In this document: positions 45,884-52,936 of the stretch, piece after piece | How the letters are laid out: each line of letters begins with the position of its first letter | Position numbering within the stretch: the first letter of the stretch is position 1 | From: Psychromicrobium silvestre | Lineage (GTDB): Bacteria; Actinomycetota; Actinomycetes; Actinomycetales; Micrococcaceae | Assembly (NCBI RefSeq): GCF_013408295.1 | Contig: NZ_JACBYQ010000001.1 | Location: forward strand, 868,001 to 932,000 | Direction of reading: 5' to 3' | Length of the DNA: 64,000 nucleotides | The notes under the pieces: generated by a model | Seen by the model: only the letters and a program-made list of their open reading frames with translations | What the model was told of the DNA's origin: nothing | The model's database searches: none | Translations under genes and position numbers: made by a program

Positions 45884-45956
45884 TGACCCCAACGGGATTT
45901 GAACCCGTGTTACCGCCGTGAGAGGGCGACGTACTAGGCCGCTATACGATGGGGCC
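45884..45956 (-). tRNA. tRNA-Glu (anticodon CTC)
   Basis: The 73-nt gene folds as a cloverleaf on the minus strand: acceptor GGCCCCA paired with TGGGGTC plus discriminator A, anticodon loop CTCTCAC on a CGCC/GGCG stem, T-loop GGTTTGAATCC. The CCA end is not encoded. It is identical to the gene at 46088-46160. Confidence 0.93.
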
Positions 45957-46033
45957 GAACGCATCGATTATGCCATAACGCAACAGAGCCAGCCAAACCG
46001 AAGCCTCGCCGGAAGCCTGGATGGAAAGCTCCA

Positions 46034-46081
46034 GAAAAAACAAAAATGGTCTCCCAAAACCTGAGTTTCGGAAGACCATTT
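46034..46081 (-). terminator. Rho-independent terminator between the two tRNA-Glu genes
   Basis: AAATGGTCTCCC (46044-46055) pairs with GGAAGACCATTT (46070-46081), one wobble, 14-nt loop. On the minus strand it runs into TTTTTGTTTTTT. It ends the upstream tRNA transcript, so the two tRNA-Glu genes may have separate promoters. Confidence 0.8.
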
Positions 46082-46087
46082 CCTTGG

Positions 46088-46160
46088 TGACCCCAACGGG
46101 ATTTGAACCCGTGTTACCGCCGTGAGAGGGCGACGTACTAGGCCGCTATACGATGGGGCC
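46088..46160 (-). tRNA. tRNA-Glu (anticodon CTC), second identical copy
   Basis: Identical over all 73 nt to the copy at 45884-45956, with the same acceptor stem, CTC anticodon and no encoded CCA. It is the second gene of the cluster in transcription order, after tRNA-Gln. Confidence 0.93.
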
Positions 46161-46231
46161 GCGGCTTGCCACCGAAATCCACTCCGAAATCAAGTCTCAA
46201 CCTTGACCGCTACGAGGGGCTTCCGTTAGCG

Positions 46232-46303
46232 CTGGGATACCAGGACTCGAACCTAGAATGACGGTACCAGAAACCGTTGTGTTGCCAATTACACCATATC
46301 CCA
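46232..46303 (-). tRNA. tRNA-Gln (anticodon CTG)
   Basis: The 72-nt cloverleaf has acceptor TGGGATA paired with TATCCCA plus discriminator G, anticodon stem ACGGT/ACCGT and loop TTCTGGT (anticodon CTG), and T-loop GGTTCGAGTCC. No CCA is encoded. Transcription runs towards the two tRNA-Glu genes, about 70 nt away. Upstream on the minus strand a TAAAGT -10-like box with TTGTCG 16 nt before it may be the promoter (weak evidence). Confidence 0.93.
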
Positions 46304-46484
46304 ATGGCTCTTGCGTGGCCTTTTCCCGGTTGTCATAGACTCCCGAGACGGCCCAAGCGCCGGGATATAACTTTACCCGAGAATCCCCCACCGACAAAAC
46401 CGAGCCTGCGCCGGCTTCTCCTCAGAAGAACGTAAAGCACGGAAAAAATACCTCAAACTTTTGAACAAAATAACCACGCGAGCC

Positions 46485-46528
46485 TTGACAGCTAGAGGTT
46501 ACTCTGCGGTAGGTTACTGTTTGGTAAC
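46485..46528 (+). promoter_or_regulatory. Promoter with TetR-like operator for the heptad-repeat gene
   Basis: TTGACA (46485-46490) is a perfect -35 with TAGGTT (46510-46515) as a possible -10 at 19 nt. Overlapping the -10 are two direct copies of AGGTTACT 15 bp apart and the palindrome GTTAC-TGTTTG-GTAAC (46513-46528). Sites of this kind bind TetR-family repressors, none of which is encoded nearby. Confidence 0.55.
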
Positions 46529-46586
46529 AACGAAATGTAATCCGGGTCACACTGAAACCATCCGTTCTCCCGATTGGAAACTTCTC

Positions 46587-48539
46587 GTGTCAACTAGCAG
46601 GGTCGCTAGACCTACACCGAATCCACGTAGGCATAACATCGTCATCGCCATTCTCGGACTGCTCGTTCTGGGCTTGCTGATCATGTTCGCGGTCATCACA
46701 GCACAGGCTGCCGACGGCGGCCATCAACTGGCCGACGGCACCCAGAAACTCAGGAACAAGGTGGTCAATCAGTTGGCTCCGGGGGTAGACAAGGCACAGG
46801 TCGGTGCCCAACAGCTTGCCGACGGCGCCGTGCAGCTCTCCGGTGCACTCACCCCGAGCAGCAGTGGCAAGGACCCACAGAATTTGGCCGACGGAGCCGG
46901 TCAGATCGCCAGTGGCGCAGGGCAGCTAAATGCCGGGGCGCAGAAGTTACATGACGGGATTAACGGGCAGCTTGCCCCCGGAGCTCAGCAGCTCAGTGAT
47001 GGAGCGAGCAAACTTAATGCTGGTGCAGGGCTGCTCGACGCGGGTGCTGTCAAGCTCAACGGGGCTATCAGTAACCAGGTGGTACCCGGCGCACAGCAAA
47101 TTAGCGATGGTGCCGGCCAGCTTGCAACTGCACTCAACGGAGAGTTTCTAGATGGCGTGAAGAAACTCAAAGACGGCTCCGCGACGATTGCAAGCCGGGT
47201 AAAGGTCTACCTAGAGCCGGGGCTGATTGAACTCAATCAGGGCGTTACAGGAAAAATTAAACCTGCAGTTACTCAACTCACCACTGGCGCGGCGCAGGTA
47301 GCTGCCGGTAGCGCCTCATTGGCCGCTGGAACACAGCAAGCAGCAGCTTTGATTGCTCCGGTCAAGACAAATTCCACAACGTGTCCCACCGTTCCGGTGA
47401 CTTCCGTTGACCCTAATTCGACCCTTGCGGACGGTGTAAACAATCTGGCTGGTGTTCACAGCCAAGGTAATGCTGACTACACCAAAGCCTGCGGACTTGC
47501 CCAGCTACAAGAAGGTCTCCAGGCTCTTCTCGCAGCGGTCAAGGGGCCTGTAGGGGCGCTTCCTTCTGCGGTACTGCTCTCGCAAATACAGCAACTAGCT
47601 GATGGGGCAACCCTCGCCGACCAGGGAGGACAAGCACTCAAAAGCGCGGTAAGTGGTCCCAGCACTCCGAGTCGTCCGAGCCTGGTTGACGGATCCAAGC
47701 GAATTGCAGCTGGTGCCCAGCAACTAGCTGCTGGGAGCAAGACTCTCTCCAATGGTCAAGCCCAGTTCGCGGCCGGTTTAAGCGATCCGAATCCGCACGC
47801 AGGCTTGTATTCAGGTGTCGCCGCATTGCTCGATGGCATGTCTCATGATCCTGTCAATCATGCCGATCCTGGCTTAAGCCCAGGAACCCAATCCCTTGCC
47901 GATGGGAGTGCAGAACTTCTCAGTGCAATGTACGAAGACCCGCATCACCCCGGTGAAGACGGATTATCCCCGGGATCACAAAAGCTTGCAGCTGGTGCGA
48001 GCAAGCTGCTCAATGGTCTCACCAACCCTGATCCAGAGAACGGCCTGCTCGCCGGTTCCAGCAAGGTCGCTGACGGAACTACCCAACTACACGATGGTAG
48101 CCAGCAATTGGCAGACGGTGCCGCCAAACTCCTCGACGGCGTGAAAAATCCGAATAGCGGCCTTCTTGCTGGTTCGGCCAAGCTGGCGGATGGAACAAAA
48201 CAGCTCGATACCGGAAGCCAGAAAATGAAGGCCGGTTTTGTCACCCTGGATCAGAAGCTGAATAGCACCGACCCGGCTGCCCCCGGCGTGGTACTCGGCA
48301 CCAAATTGCTCTCGGATGGCATGGTGCAGATCAAGGATGGAATGCACAATCCAGATCCGGAGAATGGTTTGCTAGCCGGTTCGCAAAAGCTCAACGACGG
48401 CGCACACGAGCTTCAAACCAAGGTAACCAATGTCAGTCCCGCCGGAACAGTTGGACTGATCGGCATTATCGTCTGCGCCTTGATCCTGCTCGGTTGCATC
48501 CTCTCCATCGTGCTACGAAGACGAGGATTGATTTCCTAA
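46587..48539 (+). CDS. Membrane-anchored L-x-x-G heptad-repeat protein
   Basis: About 650 residues. A short cytoplasmic N-terminus is followed by a transmembrane helix (IVIAILGLLVLGLLIMFAV). Then comes a long extracellular region of heptads (L-A-D-G-x-x-x type, QQLADGAxxL) and a C-terminal helix (VGLIGIIVCALILLGCILSIVL) with a basic tail. The heptads match the extracellular part of YhgE/Pip proteins, but the multi-helix ABC-2-like membrane domain of those is missing. Longer modules (DPxxGLxxGSxKLADG) recur near the C-terminus. The start is the GTG at 46587; the open frame reaches 46461, but this would include its promoter. YhgE relatives are linked to envelope proteins and T7SS substrates; the role here is unknown. 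Confidence 0.75.
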   Translation: MSTSRVARPTPNPRRHNIVIAILGLLVLGLLIMFAVITAQAADGGHQLADGTQKLRNKVVNQLAPGVDKAQVGAQQLADGAVQLSGALTPSSSGKDPQNLADGAGQIASGAGQLNAGAQKLHDGINGQLAPGAQQLSDGASKLNAGAGLLDAGAVKLNGAISNQVVPGAQQISDGAGQLATALNGEFLDGVKKLKDGSATIASRVKVYLEPGLIELNQGVTGKIKPAVTQLTTGAAQVAAGSASLAAGTQQAAALIAPVKTNSTTCPTVPVTSVDPNSTLADGVNNLAGVHSQGNADYTKACGLAQLQEGLQALLAAVKGPVGALPSAVLLSQIQQLADGATLADQGGQALKSAVSGPSTPSRPSLVDGSKRIAAGAQQLAAGSKTLSNGQAQFAAGLSDPNPHAGLYSGVAALLDGMSHDPVNHADPGLSPGTQSLADGSAELLSAMYEDPHHPGEDGLSPGSQKLAAGASKLLNGLTNPDPENGLLAGSSKVADGTTQLHDGSQQLADGAAKLLDGVKNPNSGLLAGSAKLADGTKQLDTGSQKMKAGFVTLDQKLNSTDPAAPGVVLGTKLLSDGMVQIKDGMHNPDPENGLLAGSQKLNDGAHELQTKVTNVSPAGTVGLIGIIVCALILLGCILSIVLRRRGLIS

Positions 48540-48548
48540 GCTGACAAC

Positions 48549-49271
48549 CTAGAGGAACTCAGGCAGCTCTGCCAGGGTGCTCGTTTGCGGCCCATCCCAG
48601 CGCTGACCGTCGACACTCTCGGCGGCTAAGCCCTCCCGGTTGAGCCAGAGCGCCGGTAGACCTGCCTGAGTTGCCCCTAGCGCATCAACTAGCAGATTGT
48701 CGCCGACATAAAGGGTCTGGGACACAGAGAAACCCAGCTGCCGAACCCCCTCCTGGAAGATCCTAGGATCGGGTTTGGGCACGCCTACAGTATCTGTTCC
48801 GACCAAAACCGAGATCCGGGACAGCCCGGCGATATCCAGTTTGCGTCGTTGGTAGGACTCAACGTTATTGCTCACCGCACCGTAGCGAATACCGGACGCA
48901 TCCAGCGCATCCAAAACCGGTAAAACATCCGGGTACGGCTGCCAATGCCGCTGTGCTTCACTTTCGTAAGCCGCGTTCCAGCCCTCCACCTGAGCGTCGG
49001 GCAATCCCCCACCCACGCTGGCGAACGCCAGCCGAGCCCGAGCCACTCGCTGCCCCACGAATTCCAGTTCACCACGTAGGAAGGCGTCATAGTAGCCCTC
49101 CGGATCGGCCTGGAATCCCCAGCACAAACGATCCCACTCCTGCTCGCTGAGTTCGGGCACGAATTCCGCACTCGATGCCCTGACAGCACGCGCCATGGCA
49201 GTGCCCAGGTCAACTAGGGTGTCATCAATATCGAAGAGCACGGCACGAATTTGAGCATCCAGGGGAATCAC
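48549..49271 (-). CDS. HAD-family hydrolase
   Basis: A 240-residue haloacid-dehalogenase phosphatase: motif I LFDIDDTLVDLG (nucleophile Asp16, acid/base Asp18), a helical cap (about 25-95), motif II GAVSNNVE, motif III lysine in VGVPKPDPRIF, and motif IV YVGDNLLVDALGATQAG. It resembles pyrophosphatase/phosphoglycolate-phosphatase subgroups (HAD-IA), substrate not decidable. It starts only 9 nt after the gltX stop, so it is in the gltX operon. Confidence 0.85.
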   Translation of the reverse strand: MIPLDAQIRAVLFDIDDTLVDLGTAMARAVRASSAEFVPELSEQEWDRLCWGFQADPEGYYDAFLRGELEFVGQRVARARLAFASVGGGLPDAQVEGWNAAYESEAQRHWQPYPDVLPVLDALDASGIRYGAVSNNVESYQRRKLDIAGLSRISVLVGTDTVGVPKPDPRIFQEGVRQLGFSVSQTLYVGDNLLVDALGATQAGLPALWLNREGLAAESVDGQRWDGPQTSTLAELPEFL

Positions 49272-49280
49272 CGGAACAAC

Positions 49281-50771
49281 TCAGCGATCGCGAAAGCTAC
49301 GGATGCGAGCCAAGGAGGATTCCTTGCCCAGGATGACCATGGATTCGAACAGTGGCGGAGAGATCCGGCGACCGGAAATCGCGGTCCGCACCGGCCCGAA
49401 TGCAAGCCGCGGCTTCACACCCAAACCATCCACCAGCGCAGTACGCAAGGCAAGCTGAATAGCCTCAGCGGTCCACTCGGAAAGAGGTTCGACGGCGGCA
49501 ATCGCCGCGTCCAATACCTCACCCAAGTTTTCCGGCAGGCCCTTGAGCGCATCCTCGGCGGGAGCAACGTCGTCGTCGGCAACGAAAAGGAACCGGAGCA
49601 TCTCCGGAGCCTCGCCCAGCAACTGAACTCGTTCCTGAATCAGTGGGGCGGCCTCGCTCAGGATCTCTTCCTGACGCGCGGTCAGCTCAGCGCCGACTAA
49701 GCCAGCGGTCTGCAGGTAAGGCACTAGCCGAGCACGGAAGTCCGCGGGTGCGAGCAAGCGGATGTGGGTGCCGTTAATAGCCTCCGCCTTCTTCACATCG
49801 AAGCGCGCCGGATTGCCCAATACATCGCTAACGTCGAAAGCCTTGACCATTTCCTCGACCGTGAAGATATCTTCATCGGCGGAAAGGCTCCAGCCCAAAA
49901 GCGCCAAATAGTTCAGCAGCCCCTCTTTTATGAATCCCCAGTCCCGCAAACGGAACAAGCTGGATTCCGGATCCCGCTTCGAGAGTTTCTTATTGCCCTG
50001 ACCCATGACGTAGGGCAGGTGGCCGAACTCTGGCAGGTATTTGGCCACCCCGATGGCATGCAGAGCACGGTACAGCGCAATCTGCCGAGGTGTGGAGGAC
50101 AAGATGTCCTCTCCACGCAGCACATGGGTAATGCCCATCAGGGCATCATCCAGCGGGTTGACCAAGGTGTACAGCGGGGCACCATTCGGCCGCACCACCG
50201 CGAAGTCGGGCACCGATCCAGCCTTGAAGGTGATCTCACCCCGGACCAGATCATTAAAGGTGATGTCCTCATCGGGCATTCTCAGGCGCAAGGCGGGCTG
50301 ACGGCCCTCGGCTTTGAACGCCGCAATCTGTTCCTCACTGAGGTCCCGGTCAAAGCCGTCGTAACCCAGTTTCGGATCGCGACCGGCAGCCTTGTGTCGA
50401 GCCTCGATTTCCTCCGGAGTGGAATAGGACTCGTAGATGAAATTGCCTTCGCGGAGTTTCGCAATCACATCCTGGTAGATCTCGCTGCGCTGTGACTGCC
50501 GGTAGGGCGCATGCGGTCCCCCGGTTTCCACACCCTCATCCCAGTCAATTCCCATCCAGTTCAGGGCTTCCAGCAACTGCTGGTAGCTCTCCTCGCTGTC
50601 CCGAGCCGCATCGGTGTCCTCGATCCGGAACACCAACTTGCCGCCGGTATGCCGGGCATAAGCCCAGTTAAAGAGCGCGGTGCGGATCAAGCCGACGTGC
50701 GGTGTACCGGTAGGCGAAGGGCAGAACCGTACCCGGACGGGCGTCGAGGAATCAACAGAAGGTATCGTCAT
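49281..50771 (-). CDS. gltX: Glutamyl-tRNA synthetase
   Basis: Class I aminoacyl-tRNA synthetase charging tRNA-Glu and, in bacteria without GlnRS, mischarging tRNA-Gln for later amidation. The 496-residue protein has [23 protein letters not shown] (HIGH-like HVGL), [16 protein letters not shown], and [15 protein letters not shown] (KMSKS-like). C-terminal helical anticodon-binding domain follows. It lies 2-4 kb from the tRNA-Glu/tRNA-Gln genes it would use. Downstream is a HAD gene in the same operon. Confidence 0.97.
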   Translation of the reverse strand: MTIPSVDSSTPVRVRFCPSPTGTPHVGLIRTALFNWAYARHTGGKLVFRIEDTDAARDSEESYQQLLEALNWMGIDWDEGVETGGPHAPYRQSQRSEIYQDVIAKLREGNFIYESYSTPEEIEARHKAAGRDPKLGYDGFDRDLSEEQIAAFKAEGRQPALRLRMPDEDITFNDLVRGEITFKAGSVPDFAVVRPNGAPLYTLVNPLDDALMGITHVLRGEDILSSTPRQIALYRALHAIGVAKYLPEFGHLPYVMGQGNKKLSKRDPESSLFRLRDWGFIKEGLLNYLALLGWSLSADEDIFTVEEMVKAFDVSDVLGNPARFDVKKAEAINGTHIRLLAPADFRARLVPYLQTAGLVGAELTARQEEILSEAAPLIQERVQLLGEAPEMLRFLFVADDDVAPAEDALKGLPENLGEVLDAAIAAVEPLSEWTAEAIQLALRTALVDGLGVKPRLAFGPVRTAISGRRISPPLFESMVILGKESSLARIRSFRDR

Positions 50772-50813
50772 GGTTTTCCGAATCTATGGTGTTCGTATCG
50801 AATAGTCGGCGAG

Positions 50814-51584
50814 TTAGCGTCGCACAATCGGGTTAGAGAGCGTGCCAATGCCTTCGATCTCTACCTCGTAGCGGTCGCCTTCGGTGACCAGCCCGACTCC
50901 TGCCGGGGTTCCGGTCAGGATCACGTCGCCTGGGAGCAGCGTAAAGGCTTGCGAAACGTAGGAGACCAAAGCCTTTACGCCCCAAATCATTTGCGAGGTT
51001 CGTCCGTCTTGGACCAGCTTGCCGTTCAGCCGCCCCTGCACGCCGAGGTCTTCGACGTCGAGCTCGGTTTCAATCCACGGACCCAAGGGGGCAGAACCAT
51101 CAAAGCCCTTTGCCCTGGCCCATTGGTTGTCGGTGCGTTGCGCATCGCGCGCGGTCAGATCGTTGGCACAGGTGTAGCCAAAGATCACCTCGTCCACCCG
51201 CTCCTCTGGAACGTCCTTGCAGATCCGGCCGATCACCACTGCGAGCTCCGCCTCGTAGGAAACCTCATCGGAGAACTCCGGCAAGGCAATGGGATCACCC
51301 GGCCCTATCACCGAGGTGTTCGGCTTAAGGAACATCAGCGGGCTGGCAGGAACCTCATTTCCGAGCTCTTTGGCGTGCTCGGCATAGTTGCGACCAATTC
51401 CCACCACCTTGGATCGGGGAATGATTGGGGCAAGCAGCCTGACATCATCGAGGGGATGGCTCTGACCGGTGAATTCAACACCGTTGAAGAACGGATCCCC
51501 TTTAATGACTCGGACGTTCTCGGCGGCGTCATCTACTACGCCATAGAGGGGTTCGGCATCCACAACAAATCGGGCTATACGCAT
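50814..51584 (-). CDS. Fumarylacetoacetate hydrolase (FAH) family protein
   Basis: A 256-residue FAH-fold hydrolase, decarboxylase or isomerase. Core motifs: GIGRNYAEHAKELGNEVPASPLMFLKPNTSVIGPGDPI (about 85-122), YEAELAVVIG (metal-binding Glu pair), IFGYTCANDLTARDAQ, WARAKGFDGSAPLGPWI, and the C-terminal VILTGTPAGVGL. Paralogs act on acylpyruvates, oxaloacetate or 2-hydroxyhepta-2,4-diene-1,7-dioate; which one cannot be read. It lies between ilvE and gltX, all on the minus strand, a conserved actinobacterial order. Confidence 0.9.
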   Translation of the reverse strand: MRIARFVVDAEPLYGVVDDAAENVRVIKGDPFFNGVEFTGQSHPLDDVRLLAPIIPRSKVVGIGRNYAEHAKELGNEVPASPLMFLKPNTSVIGPGDPIALPEFSDEVSYEAELAVVIGRICKDVPEERVDEVIFGYTCANDLTARDAQRTDNQWARAKGFDGSAPLGPWIETELDVEDLGVQGRLNGKLVQDGRTSQMIWGVKALVSYVSQAFTLLPGDVILTGTPAGVGLVTEGDRYEVEIEGIGTLSNPIVRR

Positions 51585-51664
51585 AGAACAACTATTTCAC
51601 GATTTCAGGGCAGACGTTGTCCGAGCAAGACGGCGACAGGACCCACGGCGGGTAAAGGAACCGC

Positions 51665-52777
51665 TCAGACCAAGCGGCGCAACCAGCCGTGCTTGTCCGC
51701 CACGGTACCGGTCTGAATGCCGAGCAGCTCCTCACGGATGCTCATGGTCACTTCCCCGGCCTTGGCATCTGCCGAGCCGATCTCCTCGTTCTCATCCATC
51801 AGTCGCCCAATCGGCGTGATCACCGCGGCGGTCCCACAGGCGAAGACCTCAGCAATCTCCCCGGAAGCCACCCCGGAACGCCATTCATCCAAGGTCACGG
51901 TACGCTCTTGCACGTTGAGACCACGATCGCGGCCCAACTGAAGTACCGAGGAACGCGTGACGCCTTCCAGGATGCTGCCGGAGAGCGCCGGAGTGACTAG
52001 CGATCCGTCCTTGAAGACGAAGAACACGTTCATCCCGCCCAGTTCCTCAACGGCGTTATCGTTTTCCTGGTCGAGGAACAGCACCTGCTTGCAGCCGTGG
52101 GCTTCTGCCTCAAGCTGCGGCAAGAGCGAGGCTGCATAGTTCCCGCCACATTTCGCCGCCCCGGTACCGCCTCGCCCAGCGCGAGCGTAGGTACGGGAGA
52201 TCCAGATCGAAACCGGCTTAAGCTCTCCACCGAAATAGTTACCGGCCGGGGAGGCAATGACTCGGAACGAAACCTCTCGAGCCGCGCGCACCCCCAGAAA
52301 AGCCTCGGTAGCGATCATAAAGGGACGCAGGTACAGGCTTTCCCCATCGCCCGAGGGGACCCATTGCTGATCGGTTTGAACCAGATTGGTGATGGCATCA
52401 AGGAACACCTGCTCGGGCAATTCCGGCAACGCCAAGCGTCGAGCGGAACGGTTCAACCTAGCCGCATTAGCGTCCGGACGGAAGGTCCACACCGAGCCGT
52501 CGGCGTGCCGATAAGCCTTCAGACCCTCGAAGATCTCCTGCCCATAGTGCAGCACGCAAGCGGCCGGGTCCAGAGCGATCGGACCATAAGGCTCAATCCG
52601 CGCATCGTACCAACCACCTTCACCCTGCTGGTCAACCTTGTAGTCAACAATGGCGGTGTGGTCCGTGAAGTGATCGCCAAATCCAGGATTCGCCAGGATT
52701 GCTTCGCGCTCCGTAGCGCTTTTCGGGGTTTCGCTCAATCGCTGATCGAAAACCAATTCACTCGACACTTGAGTCAT
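51665..52777 (-). CDS. ilvE: Branched-chain amino acid aminotransferase
   Basis: Fold-type IV PLP enzyme, last step of leucine, isoleucine and valine synthesis. The 370-residue protein has LHYGQEIFEGLKAYRHADGSVWTFRPDANAARLNRSARRL, the cofactor lysine in GTGAAKCGGNYAASL, EELGGMNVFFVF, and LSGSILEGVTRSSVLQL. Start ATG is preceded by GGAGGA about 7 nt upstream. A short upstream open frame overlaps the ATG (see finding). Leucine genes leuB and leuCD are elsewhere in the window. Confidence 0.95.
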   Translation of the reverse strand: MTQVSSELVFDQRLSETPKSATEREAILANPGFGDHFTDHTAIVDYKVDQQGEGGWYDARIEPYGPIALDPAACVLHYGQEIFEGLKAYRHADGSVWTFRPDANAARLNRSARRLALPELPEQVFLDAITNLVQTDQQWVPSGDGESLYLRPFMIATEAFLGVRAAREVSFRVIASPAGNYFGGELKPVSIWISRTYARAGRGGTGAAKCGGNYAASLLPQLEAEAHGCKQVLFLDQENDNAVEELGGMNVFFVFKDGSLVTPALSGSILEGVTRSSVLQLGRDRGLNVQERTVTLDEWRSGVASGEIAEVFACGTAAVITPIGRLMDENEEIGSADAKAGEVTMSIREELLGIQTGTVADKHGWLRRLV

Positions 52778-52848
52778 CGTTGTCCTCCAAGGATGCGGTG
52801 TTGCCCCCGGCGGAGCGGGGTTTCAGGCTTAGTTCGGTTATTCATCAT
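52774..52848 (-). other. Possible 24-codon upstream ORF overlapping the ilvE start
   Basis: On the minus strand an ATG-ATG start opens 24 codons whose TGA overlaps the ilvE ATG (ATGA). It encodes a short basic peptide ending RILGGQR, with only two Ile/Leu residues near the end. It has no clear ribosome binding site of its own. It could be a translational-coupling leader or chance. Confidence 0.25.
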
Positions 52849-52936
52849 TAACTGTACCGCTCGGAAGCGGCTAGTGGGGTGGCCAAAACCATTCTACTGG
52901 CCTGAGCAAAGTTCCCCGTTATCGAGGCAGTTCTAC

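Noticed and set aside
45884-46303. Integration (att) site of a mobile element at the tRNA cluster
   Set aside because: No integrase, no duplicated tRNA 3' end apart from the complete second gene, and the flanks are ordinary; the duplicate is a whole tRNA gene.
46461-46586. Extended N-terminus of the heptad-repeat protein from an ATG at 46461
   Set aside because: This would place a perfect -35 (TTGACA) and the operator inside the gene, and the extra residues are not conserved-looking; the GTG at 46587 is better.
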